From contig JBAMJV010003250.1 in the NCBI GenBank assembly GCA_037951105.1, positions 261,001-325,000 on the forward strand: a stretch of DNA of 64,000 nucleotides, written 5' to 3'. Shown one piece after another: positions 54,901 to 64,000 of this stretch (positions are counted from its first letter, which is position 1; each line of letters begins with the position of its first letter). Below the pieces are notes generated by a model. The model did no database searches. It had not been told where the DNA came from and worked only from the letters and a program-made list of their open reading frames with translations. Made by a program: the position numbers and the translations under genes. This DNA is from Echinarachnius parma (lineage: Eukaryota; Echinodermata; Echinoidea; Clypeasteroida; Echinarachniidae).

Positions 54901-56268
54901 ATACATTTGTTCATACTTTGTTTCGTTATATTGTATTTTAATATTTATCTATTCATTTATTCATCTATGTAATAGGTAATTTATAATTATGTTTATACAG
55001 ACATATTTATCAACTTATTTAGACGTATATAAATTGTTCTATATAATGATGTGTATTGTTCATGAATTATGTTACTTTGTATCAATTTCATTAATCAATT
55101 CACCCATCGTTTACGTTTACGTTTGTTTTCAATATGACATAAATACAAATTTCGTTACTTAATTGATTTTACTTAATTAATTATCTGAAATTCAAACGAA
55201 CGAAACTGACCAGCATTATTTGTAATGATTGAAAATGAGCAAAGAAAAATAGGCGAACACATTTTTGAATTAGTTACTTGATTTGATTTATTTACTTTCA
55301 ATATAATCTCATGATACAAATAATTTTACTAATGATAAAGTAATATGTTTATTGAATATTACAAATTAGAAATTTATAACTGATAAACTGATTAACATAA
55401 AAGTAAACGTTATAGTAATGGAGACATACAACAAAAGAAGAGCTTTCTTCCAAAAGACGCTGTATCCACTTTTTCAACTTTCGAGGAAAACAGGTTTCTT
55501 TGCCCAACATTGTACACGTTTTACACGTCATTCCTATGGGAATATGACAATTGAACTATCTATTTTAGATCTTGAGTGAGTAATTTGTCGTAAAATGTGG
55601 ATTCCTTGATAGCTACGTAGCTCATAAATAAAGATATATCGTTAACTAAATTTTATGAAATGTGGATTAAGCGCCTTTTGGAACTGAGCTTTTCAAATAC
55701 GTATATATCTTTTCATAACTGTAAAGTCAATAATTCCATTAACTCATTTATGCGATGGTTGAGGGGTACTTCAGCCTCCCCAGGCACCCCATTGGTGCGC
55801 CAGTGCGACTGATTGATTGAATATGTTTCCTGGTTCGCAAACATTTACATAAAGGGCGTGACACTATTGTCTATTTCGTAGAAGGCCACCGCCCACATTT
55901 TGTTGAATTGTTTAAACGTTTGGTTTAATTGGGTGATCGAGCTCGACCTGCCGCGATCCCAATGTTTCCGTGTTCTCCTCTTCACCATTTGTCATTCATT
56001 AGTTGAATTTACAGAGCAATCGTTATGAAATACACTTGCATGGAGGTAAACAATAAAATTGTGCTTCTTTGATATTGATAAGATCCGCCTAAACCTTTTA
56101 CAAATAGCTAGAATTTGCTTATTTCAAATTTCAACAACTCAGCTATCTTATATGTGTATGCGGAGAAAAATTACTTGTGATTTGTGTGCACTTTGAAGGG
56201 ATGAACACGATTACTCTGCATCTTGGAGTAGGCCTACAGTTATCAGAAAACGAAGTAAATTGATCAAC
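51926..56268. promoter_or_regulatory. Divergent intergenic region between genes B and C
   Basis: The first 600 bp match the 5' flank of gene A. GTGCA-rich palindromes lie at 52,971-53,124. The remainder shows only short ORFs and no recognisable repeat. Promoters for B (minus) and C (plus) are inferred from the head-to-head layout. Confidence 0.4.
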
Positions 56269-56365
56269 ATGATGTCGTCAAGATTCATGATGATACGTTT
56301 GTCAGCGTTGATTCCCTACTTGTATATTCTTCATGTGGCTGTTGCATTGGTTGCGACCTTACAAG
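56269..56365 (+). CDS. Gene C signal-peptide exon
   Basis: The leader MMSSRFMMIRLSALIPYLYI is followed by a hydrophobic core and AVALVATLQ, ending CAAG|GTATGT, phase 1. A second ATG at 56,272 could equally be the start. Confidence 0.8.
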
Positions 56366-56505
56366 GTATGTAGAAGACTTCCATATTTGCTGCAATGATA
56401 CACACATAATACCATGTGGTCACCATTTACCGATGCACGTCATTATAATGATATTCATGTGGGCATCACGGTGTTATACAATTAAAGCAATATTGCTAGA
56501 ATTAA

Positions 56506-57615
56506 AGGGATAGTTAGGTTTCGGTAAAGAGAGTACAGATTTGGTCAAACTTAATGTTAGTAACCAAATCCCGCACCATTACATTACAAACTAATAGTTA
56601 TAACCCCATCATGCTCGAAAGGAATACAAAATACAAATGACTAAGTAAAAAGCCTGTTATCATTAAAAACAAGAGCCGTTAAAACTCAAGAGGGCGCTCT
56701 CTTAAAAACCCATTGGTAACCACCATTTTTAATAAAATATTGCGCATGTGATGTTCTGTTGAAATAGTGAATAGATAGAAAGATAATAAGTAAGTTTTAA
56801 ATCGTTTAAATTGGGTAAGCATTGAAGAGAGGTAGACTTTTAATAAATGGAAAATGGTATATCATTCATTGAGTGACCAAGCACCAATGTATTTAGCTAC
56901 AATGTTTATAAAATCTCAATCTTAAACCCATAATACTAGAAACGCAGATGACAAGGGTTTAATTTTTACCAAAAGTAAAAACACAAATGGGTAAAAATAG
57001 GTTTTCTCATTTAGGAGGTTTTCTCATCTAGTTTTATGGAATGGTCTTCCGAATATTTTTAAATTAGCTTCTTATTTGTTGTTAATTCATATTGGTGCAT
57101 GTTGAAAATAACAATTGATGTTTATTTTAAAAGGTTTAGTTAATAGGTCACAAAATATTCTTTAAATGTTGAATTTCTATCATTTGTAAGAATATATATT
57201 TGTACTTCTTTGTTTATGTATATATGTGATGTATATTATGTTGTAGGGCCTCCGCGAAAAACAGTGCTCCGATCACTGACAGCGCTACCCTACATAAATG
57301 AAAACGAATACATAAAATAAAAAACAGATAATCAACCATTATTTAAAAATCTCTTTTGTACATTTTTGAAAAGAGGGAGCATTAAAACAAAAATTAACGG
57401 CTGGTTCAAAATTATCGAATGATTGAGGGGCCCTACAATTATTACAAATAGTTATGTTTATGGATATTTCAGCCATTTCTGAACCGATTTCGATCATATT
57501 AAGTTAATTCTGTCATTAAAATTGTATGCTCTTTCAAATTTGACACCCGGTTTTTCATTATCTCACAACAAGTGTTTTGTTGTAACGCCCTCTATACCAG
57601 AACTCAACTATCCCA
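56506..57615. mobile_element. TTAA MITE, copy 7, split by a LINE fragment
   Basis: The left end AGGGATAGTTAGG is preceded by TTAA. The right end CTCAACTATCCCA is degenerate. The MITE is interrupted at about 56,810-57,320. Confidence 0.7.
56810..57320 (+). mobile_element. LINE 3'-end fragment inside the MITE
   Basis: Degenerate frames resemble the carboxy end of the LINE at 30,367-30,579 (SDQAPMYLATMF, then WNGLPNIF). An A-rich tail with AATGAAAACGAATACATAAA ends near 57,320. The match is weak at sequence level. Confidence 0.5.
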
Positions 57616-57984
57616 TGAAATGAGTTTAGCTAATTCCTGTTAAAAATGTGACGTTATTTTCAGAAAAACTGGTCAGAACGTGTGCTCGGTGAATTAAATG
57701 TTAAAACCGTTGGGATACAAATAGAACGTAGAAATCAAGGAAAATACAAAATATATTTGTCATATAACTGACCCGAAGGAGATTATTATAATGAGGGCCA
57801 GCTTGCCCGCTTCAATATTTAAAAAAGATAAAATAAATGTACTAAAAAATTGTTTTGGGTTTCCAGTTTAGTTATTCAAACTTTAAAAAATCCATTTAAT
57901 AAATAAACGTAATCAAGATAATAATATTTAATAAATACAAAAATTGATATTATTATTATGCCTATATATTATTGTATTTTACAG

Positions 57985-58304
57985 CGCATCATGAGCTTGG
58001 ACCTAATAAAACGATAAACATAACTTCGAGCGACTTGGACAAAGCCTTCAAAGCTGGTACATTTAGCCCCATGTGGACCTTCGGTACCACTGAAGACAGG
58101 CGAATACGGTTCAACTTCAAACAATACAGCTCTGCTTACTACAATTATGTCGATATTGGAGATGGTTTGGTAAGGAATGACCCGACGAGATTGGCGAAGA
58201 TAAGAGGGAACAATGTGTCTTCGGTGGTAACTTCGGTGTCAAATCGTGCGTGGCTATTTGCACCGTATCCAGGCCAATACCCGACCACTATAGTACTTCG
58301 CTGA
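57985..58304 (+). CDS. Gene C CUB1 exon
   Basis: The acceptor TTTTACAG|CGCATC is in phase. It encodes TINITSSDLDKAFKAG, MWTFGTTEDRRIRFNFKQ, YNYVDIGDGLV and VTSVSNRAWLFAPYPGQYP, then a stop at 58,302. As in A and B, there are no cysteines and no clear exon end. Confidence 0.75.
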
Positions 58305-58708
58305 CTTTCTTATATTTAAGTTTTATTGTACAATATTCAAAAATACCTATTTATCTGCGTGATGCTGCATGATTGATGATTTAGACATCGAAAAACGGTT
58401 TATGATGGAGATATTTATATGTAATTCATGAACAAATGCGCATTGCGATAAAATAACCGAATATTACGACTGTAATGGTGTATATACGTATATACGGCTT
58501 ATCAAATCGTTTACCTGCCCACATTCGGTCACTTGTGATGAAAAGGCTTTGAATGAATGGGTTTAAACTTGGAAATATTTTAAACACAAGAATACTTGTA
58601 CACGAATATCAACATTGCTTTTGATCCATGGCACTGGTATATTAAGTTAGATTCTTATGTAAAAGTTATATAACCATATCGCAAGTGGAATGATAATCCA
58701 GACCGATA

Positions 58709-58761
58709 ATTGGCCGATATATGGTTTATTCATGTGGAGATTTCATCAGTGCCAAAGTCAG
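58709..58761 (+). other. Gene C: possible small exon completing CUB1
   Basis: LADIWFIHVEISSVPKS in phase 1, ending AGTCAG|GTAAGA. It is the counterpart of the blocks in A and B. A TAA lies immediately upstream, so the acceptor is unresolved. Confidence 0.4.
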
Positions 58762-59306
58762 GTAAGACTTTAAGAACAGCGATTAGCAGGAAAAAAAGCA
58801 GGATAAAAAAACTCTTCTAGCAGTTTCTGGCAAATGGGTTGCTTTTAAAATTTGAAATAAATATTAATATCTTATGTTTGTAATATCGTGTTATGATTAA
58901 ATGGTCGACTTTGAGACACAGCTTTTACCAACGAAAACAATAGCAAACATAATCATCACCAATTTAGAAATGTTTAATTATTGGCGATGCTCAGTTTATT
59001 ATTATATTTTTTGGAGGGGCGCATTTGTTCGGAATCTACTGGGGGCCTTAATACTGTGCCCAGTTGCTACGCAATTATCATAAAATCATTTATGAGTATT
59101 TTTGTGCAGCCATTTGTTTTGTTAAAATGTTGGCTATAACATTTGTCTCCCCTATCCACATAATTGAAATAACAGATATTTGAATAGAACAAACGAGGGA
59201 GCACATTTCCTTAAAATATTATGTCTACATTTGTTTTGTTTAAAGCATAGGGTGTCTAAAACATTTATTAAATTTGTCTCTCTTTTTTCACATATCAACA
59301 TACTAG

Positions 59307-59708
59307 ATACGATAATAGAAATTCTACCTGGTGGAAACAACACCATCGCGTCTTCAAACTATCCCAACAATTACCCGAACAACAGCTTCAGGCTTTGGGA
59401 ATTCCAGACAGTCGTTGGTTATGTTTTCGAAATAACCATCGAACATCTTGATTTAGAAGCCAGCAAAGATTACGTCTACTTTGGGGATGGTATGGGTCGT
59501 TTTGCTCACGGTAACCTTAGCAACGATTCGTGTTCCACTTGGGAGAAGCTGAATGATAAACGGGCGCTAGATACCATCATCTCAAACAGTAGGTCGGTTA
59601 AACTGATCTTCACTTCAAGCAACCATGACGGGATCAGGTCGGGTTTCTCGATGCGCTTAAGGACTGTACAGGCGAGGAAGAAGAAGACCAATGTTGTTAC
59701 TTATCTTG
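59307..59708 (+). CDS. Gene C CUB2 exon
   Basis: Phase 1-1 exon of 402 nt: IEILPGGNNTIASSNYPNNY, YVFEITIEHLDLEASKDYV, YFGDGMGRFAHG, SVKLIFTSSNHDG and SGFSMRLRTVQA. A canonical CUB. The acceptor is ACTAG|ATACG and the donor CTTG|GTAAGT. Confidence 0.88.
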
Positions 59709-59819
59709 GTAAGTTTTTTATCAGTTTAACTTTGACATCTCCACCATATAAACAGTTAGCTTGGAGTTTAATCGTATTTAAGGGGAAGGATTTGGGGCTC
59801 GTATAGAGCCTCCAATAGT

Positions 59820-60659
59820 TTTGAAAAGGACTGCAATATTCTGGTAGAAGAGCTCTTTGAATTTGGCTTGAACTTTAGCAAAAGACAATTCAATGATTAG
59901 AGGGACATTCATCCAAAGTTTCTATTTGATTTTTCTCAAATCCTGGTTCTTTTTTAAGCTATATTATCTCAGGAATCACAATGAAATAGAGAGAGCTTTA
60001 ACTTCCCACCTTTAAATCACACTGACGTGTCCTCGTTACTGAGATACAGAACTATACATGAAATGGCATATGTGGGACTACACATGCTTTTAACACAGTT
60101 TTATAGGTTTTTAAAGAAAAGTATAATTTCTTTTTCATTGATTTCTTTTGGATACTGTAAAACACTTCATATTACACCAACCAGTGTCTCCTCTATGAAT
60201 TTGAAATGCATTTTCATGCTAAAAACATCATTTTAATTTGGACGGACAAACTGTAACGTTACTAACCGTAACGTTACTAACCATGTTGTTTTTGTTTCTA
60301 CAAAAAACAAACAGACATATTTCAATATTTGATACATCGCACCACTTACCAATTCACTGCCAATGGTGTAGTAATACAAATTTGTTTCAGATGACTACCG
60401 TTTACGAGAAATAATTTTCACACGGACTCGTGTTTTTTTCCATGTCCTTTTTTTGTAACGTTACTAACCGACTATAAAAGTTGCCATGGCGACACAAATA
60501 TTATTTGAATTATGTTCATCTTTTTCTGTATTATAGACCTAGAGTGGGTGAACATGCTGCAAACTGATTGTGACTTGGAATGAATAGATGGTGGTGTTAC
60601 AGTAGAATATGATATGAAAATATGCTATAAATGTAACGTTACTAACCGTGGAATTGCCC
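59820..60659. mobile_element. E5: sixth member of the E family, motif GTAACGTTACTAACC
   Basis: The right end TGGAATTGCCC finishes at 60,659, followed by AAAA. The private motif GTAACGTTACTAACC starts at 60,253, 60,268, 60,455 and 60,633, the last abutting the inverted repeat. The left end is not identified. It is placed only approximately; a weak candidate near 59,824 has AAAA but poor terminus match. Confidence 0.6.
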
Positions 60660-60663
60660 AAAA

Positions 60664-61635
60664 GTATCTCATTTTCGGAAGGATTTAAGAAAATTAGTAT
60701 CACCAGTTGTGTTTATTTGTAATGCGTAATTGACAGGAAGGTTAAATGAAGCAGCCTCCAAGATTTTTAAATAATGAGCGGCAACATTCAAGCAAATTGC
60801 ACTTCATGTCAGATAGATATTTTTCTCGTTTGGGCAAATCGTGTTATATTTGGGGAGAATGTAGGTGTCTTACTAGCAAAAACATGTCACTTCGAAGCAA
60901 TTAAGGGGCGAAGACCCTTCTCTCCTTATCAGGTGAACAAAGAGTAGAAATACTTTAAAGGGATCTTGTAACCTTGTTGGCATGTGCAGAAAGTGATGAC
61001 TGGTTAGTATAATGTATAGCATCATCATCTGATATGTCCTCTGCGTGATGTGTGGAACGAATGTTATACGACCGAGTAATGAGCAAAAAGGCTAATCGAT
61101 ATTCGCTTACTCACTGCAGTGACTTTATACACAGTTATGACTTTCCAGTAGATAGTTAAAAATCTGACGATTTCAATCGTAAATATCTTACTAACGAAAG
61201 GGAAATTCGAAAATCCCAAACATGTTCCATGATTCCATCGGTATTACAAATGCAACAAGGTATGATAGAATCACAAGATTTCTAATGAAGTTTTTTGGAT
61301 TTGGACAATGTTACTATAGATCCCTTGAAGGCAACATAAAATACACTGAGTTGGACATTTAATGTATTTCTTAACTTTGCTTGGAATGTTGCTCATCACA
61401 ATTTGTAACCTGCTCCAACAGAATGAGTCGTTTATCGTATTATGTATGAAGTATACAGCAAAACATTCGAGAACTATGTATTGGGTCAAAGTGTCAGCTT
61501 TACAGTATTCGATACTTGTATAATATTGAAATTTCTTTTCAGAAATGTCATCTCCTCTCATTCTAATTCTATGTTACTCCAACCGCTATTATACAAGTCA
61601 AATCGTATTCTCGATTTTTTTTTCGGGGCCCTCAG
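60664..61635. other. Gene C intron, no recognised feature
   Basis: Sequence between E5 and the CUB3 exon. It shows short ORFs only, with nothing matching the receptor exons or known repeats. Confidence 0.4.
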
Positions 61636-61983
61636 AGCCTTACAACGATGGATACCCCACCAACATATCGTCATCGGATCTGGGTCAATACGAAAGTTCC
61701 TGCGTGTCGCCGGTGTGGACATTCATTGTCGCCCCCTCATTGGATCTACGAATTCGAATTTCATTCCGCCAGTTCGATTTCGAACGAGGTCGAGAGTTTC
61801 TCGTCATTGGTGACGGTATGATCAGCAGCAGCTCAACGGAGCTTGCCCGGCTTACTGGGAGTGCTCTACCGACTGATGTGGAGAGTGTCAGCAATGCGGC
61901 CTGGATCATGATACGGGATGACCTCGGGAGATGTTGCCGTGCACCTGTCTTTGAAATGTCCGTTAGTGCTGAAGATAAATCAG
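61636..61983 (+). CDS. Gene C CUB3 exon
   Basis: Phase 1-1 exon of 348 nt, as in A and B: NISSSDLGQYESSCVSPVWT, LRIRISFRQFDFERGREFLV, IGDGMISSSSTELA and SVSNAAWIMIRDD. The acceptor is CCCTCAG|AGCC and the donor TCAG|GTAACT. Confidence 0.88.
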
Positions 61984-62159
61984 GTAACTAAATCGATTTG
62001 TTCTCTTTCATATAAACATAATTACTATGGATGCTGATAACGAAATTATTTCGAACGACTCTGCAGCTTCTGTATTTCCATAGTAGTGTAAGGGGTGGCT
62101 GACCACATTTAAATTTGTTATTTTATGCTTATGTATTTTTATTGTTTTAATCCAAAAAA

Positions 62160-62300
62160 GTGGGGGGGGCTGGGGGTGGGGGGGGGGGGGGCTGGGCTGC
62201 AGCCATCTTATTCTTATGTATTTTATTTTGTTAAGCCAAAACAGTGGGGGGGGGGGGGGGGGGGCAGCCCACCCCCCCCCCCCCCCCCCCCCCCCCCGGT
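62160..62300. repeat. Long G and C homopolymer runs
   Basis: Alternating runs of G and C lie in the gene C intron between CUB3 and CUB4. The predicted glycine/proline ORFs here are artefacts of the runs. Base counts in them are unlikely to be reliable. Confidence 0.8.
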
Positions 62301-62427
62301 TCCGCGGCCCATGTATATACTTTTCATTTTTTAGCCATGATTACGAGTTTACGACATGTTCTAATGATTGGGCTCGAGTATGCTATATCAACATTTAAAA
62401 TTTACGTCAATTCACTACTTTTCACAG

Positions 62428-62869
62428 TTACCTCTCTTCGTGACAATGTAGCGGAGTTCATTGAGTATCCCGACAACAGTGAATCGTTTGCAAACTTCAC
62501 TGTAAATTGTACTAACTATACGGACAACAACACGGACCCCTGCAATAGACAGGTGAATGTGTACCGACTGTGGGATGTGAAAGCTATGGAAGGATTTGCC
62601 GTGAGTGTGGAGTTTCAAAAGTTTGACCTTGGTGCCACTGATGACTACCATCTGTACATCGGAGATGGTGTGGACACTTTCCTCCAAGATGGCGGCGAAG
62701 GATGCTCCGCGTGGATTCGTCTTGCCGGAGACACGCGCTCCTATAACTTTCACCTCCAAAACTTCATCGTTGAAGATCGTATTTTCCAGTTCATCTTTCA
62801 TGTATGGACGTGGCTTCTCCTTTACAGTTCAAAGAGAAGAATCTAGAAGGAACTGCATACATAAAGTTG
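62428..62869 (+). pseudogene. Gene C CUB4 exon with +1 frameshift
   Basis: The acceptor TTTCACAG|TTACC opens TSLRDNVAEFIEYPD, then VYRLWDVKAMEGFAVSVEF, HLYIGDGVDTF and SAWIRLAGDT. Near 62,747-62,756 one extra base shifts the frame. The rest (TSKTSSLKIVFSSSSFMYG, then GFSFTVQRE) reads in the next frame and ends at GTTG|GTGAGA. Without the extra base the exon is 441 nt, phase 1-1. Confidence 0.8.
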
Positions 62870-64000
62870 GTGAGAGCCAAATCGTTATTGTTGTTTTTAA
62901 ACCGTTGTCTGGTCGATTAAAGTCCCCACAGAGTGCACACTCTTTGAAATCAAATCAGTTAAAGTTGTTGTAGAAATAACTGTTCAATGATTTTACAAAA
63001 ATATTTTCATCAGTATCTAATTCTGGTGTTGTTCAACAATGAATGATTTTCAACAATCGTGAAAGTGCGTCATTATCAGGGGCGGGGGGGGGGGGGCGGT
63101 CGCCCCCCCCCCCCCCCAAGGAAAATATTGGGGCGGCGAACATATCATTTCGCCCCCCCCCCCCCCAATAATTCCGAAAATGAGGAAGAAAAAATCGCAG
63201 TGATATAATGCCAAAGAGGGGGAAAGACACATTTATCAATAATTAATCTTTAAAATGGCTGTTTTTTAGTTTGAAAAGGACTGTGAATCTCTTTTTTTGC
63301 CGCGCGCTTCGCGCGCATACAGTTTCTAATATTGCAAGTTTCATTTTGGTTGCAACGAAATCACCTTTCGAAATGTGTTGGGCAGTGTAATTTCTCAAAC
63401 GCACACCTCAAACGAAGTCTATTAAACTCTCATCTATAGATAGCACACCGTCACAGAAAATAAAATAATTTGAAATATATCTTTCAGTCAATTCGGTCCA
63501 TATGCGCTGAACGCAAATCCAATTGGAATATCATGTCCCCCCACATTTGAAAGTGGAGGAGATTGTCCCCTCCCTTTGTCATTATGTATGTTTGGTTCTA
63601 TACTTATATACTTCATATTACGTGAAATTTCTGTCTCAGGTGTGCACCAAATCGCACAATTTCACGCCCAAAAATACAAAAGCTCCAGTACTGTGGGAGG
63701 GGGACACCCCCTCCCACACCCTCTCCCGCGCTCGGTCGCTTCGCTTCCTCTCCCAATGTCTCCCCTCCACTTTTGAGAAGTTGTTGATGCCCTTGCTTAG
63801 TTTCATGGGAGCCCAATGCCCTAGACTATATCGATGGCTCTATAGTATACATGATCACGTTGATCCATCTCATGCAAGGCTCAATCTTTTCCTCGCTATG
63901 CCTTTTAAAAATACGTTACGAGTAGGTTCACTATTTTATACAATGTTTAACACCCATGATAGGAGTTGCAAATGTCTGAAATCTAAAAGCTTCCGGGGGC
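62870..64000. other. Right-edge region, no recognised exon
   Basis: It contains a short palindromic G/C-run repeat (about 63,080-63,180) and low-complexity sequence near 63,690-63,770. No stalk, transmembrane or tail exon of gene C is found. Confidence 0.45.

Larger units (their letters stand above)
56269..62869 (+). pseudogene. Receptor gene C: third CUB paralogue, 5' part, frameshifted
   Basis: Exons (plus): signal peptide 56,269-56,365; CUB1 57,985-58,304; CUB2 59,307-59,708; CUB3 61,636-61,983; CUB4 62,428-62,869. All CUB acceptors and the donors of CUB2 to CUB4 are consensus and phase 1. CUB1 runs into a stop at 58,302-58,304. CUB4 has one extra base near 62,747-62,756 compared with genes A and B, causing a stop at 62,844. 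No CUB5, stalk, transmembrane or tail exon is visible before the window ends. It may continue beyond 64,000 or be truncated. Its introns carry a TTAA MITE, a LINE fragment and the E5 element. It is oriented opposite to gene B, 4.3 kb away, and is clearly more diverged than A is from B. Confidence 0.7.

Noticed and set aside
62125-62398. Gly- and Pro-rich ORFs near the right end
   Set aside because: They result from long G and C homopolymer runs in a gene C intron.
63033-63239. Gly/Pro ORFs with GGGG and PPPP runs
   Set aside because: They are generated by a short palindromic repeat with G/C runs; no exon structure.

Overview
The window is eukaryotic and AT-rich. It looks like nuclear DNA of a marine invertebrate, most likely a deuterostome such as an echinoderm or hemichordate. 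The assignment is inference. It rests on multi-exon CUB-domain receptor genes, an RBM7/RBM11-type RNA-binding protein exon, RTE-like and other LINE debris, and many short palindromic DNA transposons. No CRISPR, operon or prokaryotic signal is present.

Layout. (1) 1-1,823: no recognised gene. (2) 1,828-19,780: a Russian-doll stack of at least five DNA transposons (called E0 to E4 here). All share a GGGCARKTCC-type terminal inverted repeat and a perfect 4-bp target duplication. Each also carries its own private 13-14-bp motif, repeated 7-10 times in its own sequence and absent from the others. The stack hosts other elements: a hAT-like MITE, a TTAA-flanked MITE, a TA-flanked element and a (CGGA)n-bearing repeat. 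(3) 20,104-20,196 (minus): first coding exon of an RBM7/RBM11 homologue, whose intron 1 would have to contain the whole stack. (4) 21.9-23.1 kb: a 60-bp minisatellite with a 354-bp higher-order period. (5) 24.4-35.7 kb and 40.5-52.5 kb: a tandem segmental duplication carrying two minus-strand receptor genes, A and B. (6) 35.7-40.5 kb: spacer with an RTE-like LINE, a mariner-type MITE and nested MITEs. (7) 56.3-62.9 kb (plus): the 5' part of a third paralogue, C, divergent from B. It is frameshifted, interrupted by mobile elements, and no further exon is seen before the window ends.

The receptors share one design: signal peptide, a string of CUB modules on phase 1-1 exons, a short stalk, one transmembrane segment and a tyrosine-rich cytoplasmic tail. 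B has six CUB modules and A has four. Relative to B, A lacks a block containing exactly the two exons for CUB5 and CUB6, which keeps the frame. The tail has nine tyrosine motifs conserved between A and B, an aspartate tract that is expanded in B, and a short tandem repeat that is longer in A. Signalling through phosphotyrosine is inferred, and the ligand is unknown. Several copies carry apparent frameshifts: A in CUB1, B in CUB6 and C in CUB4. The cluster may therefore be undergoing birth-and-death evolution, although single-base errors in homopolymers must be excluded for B and C.
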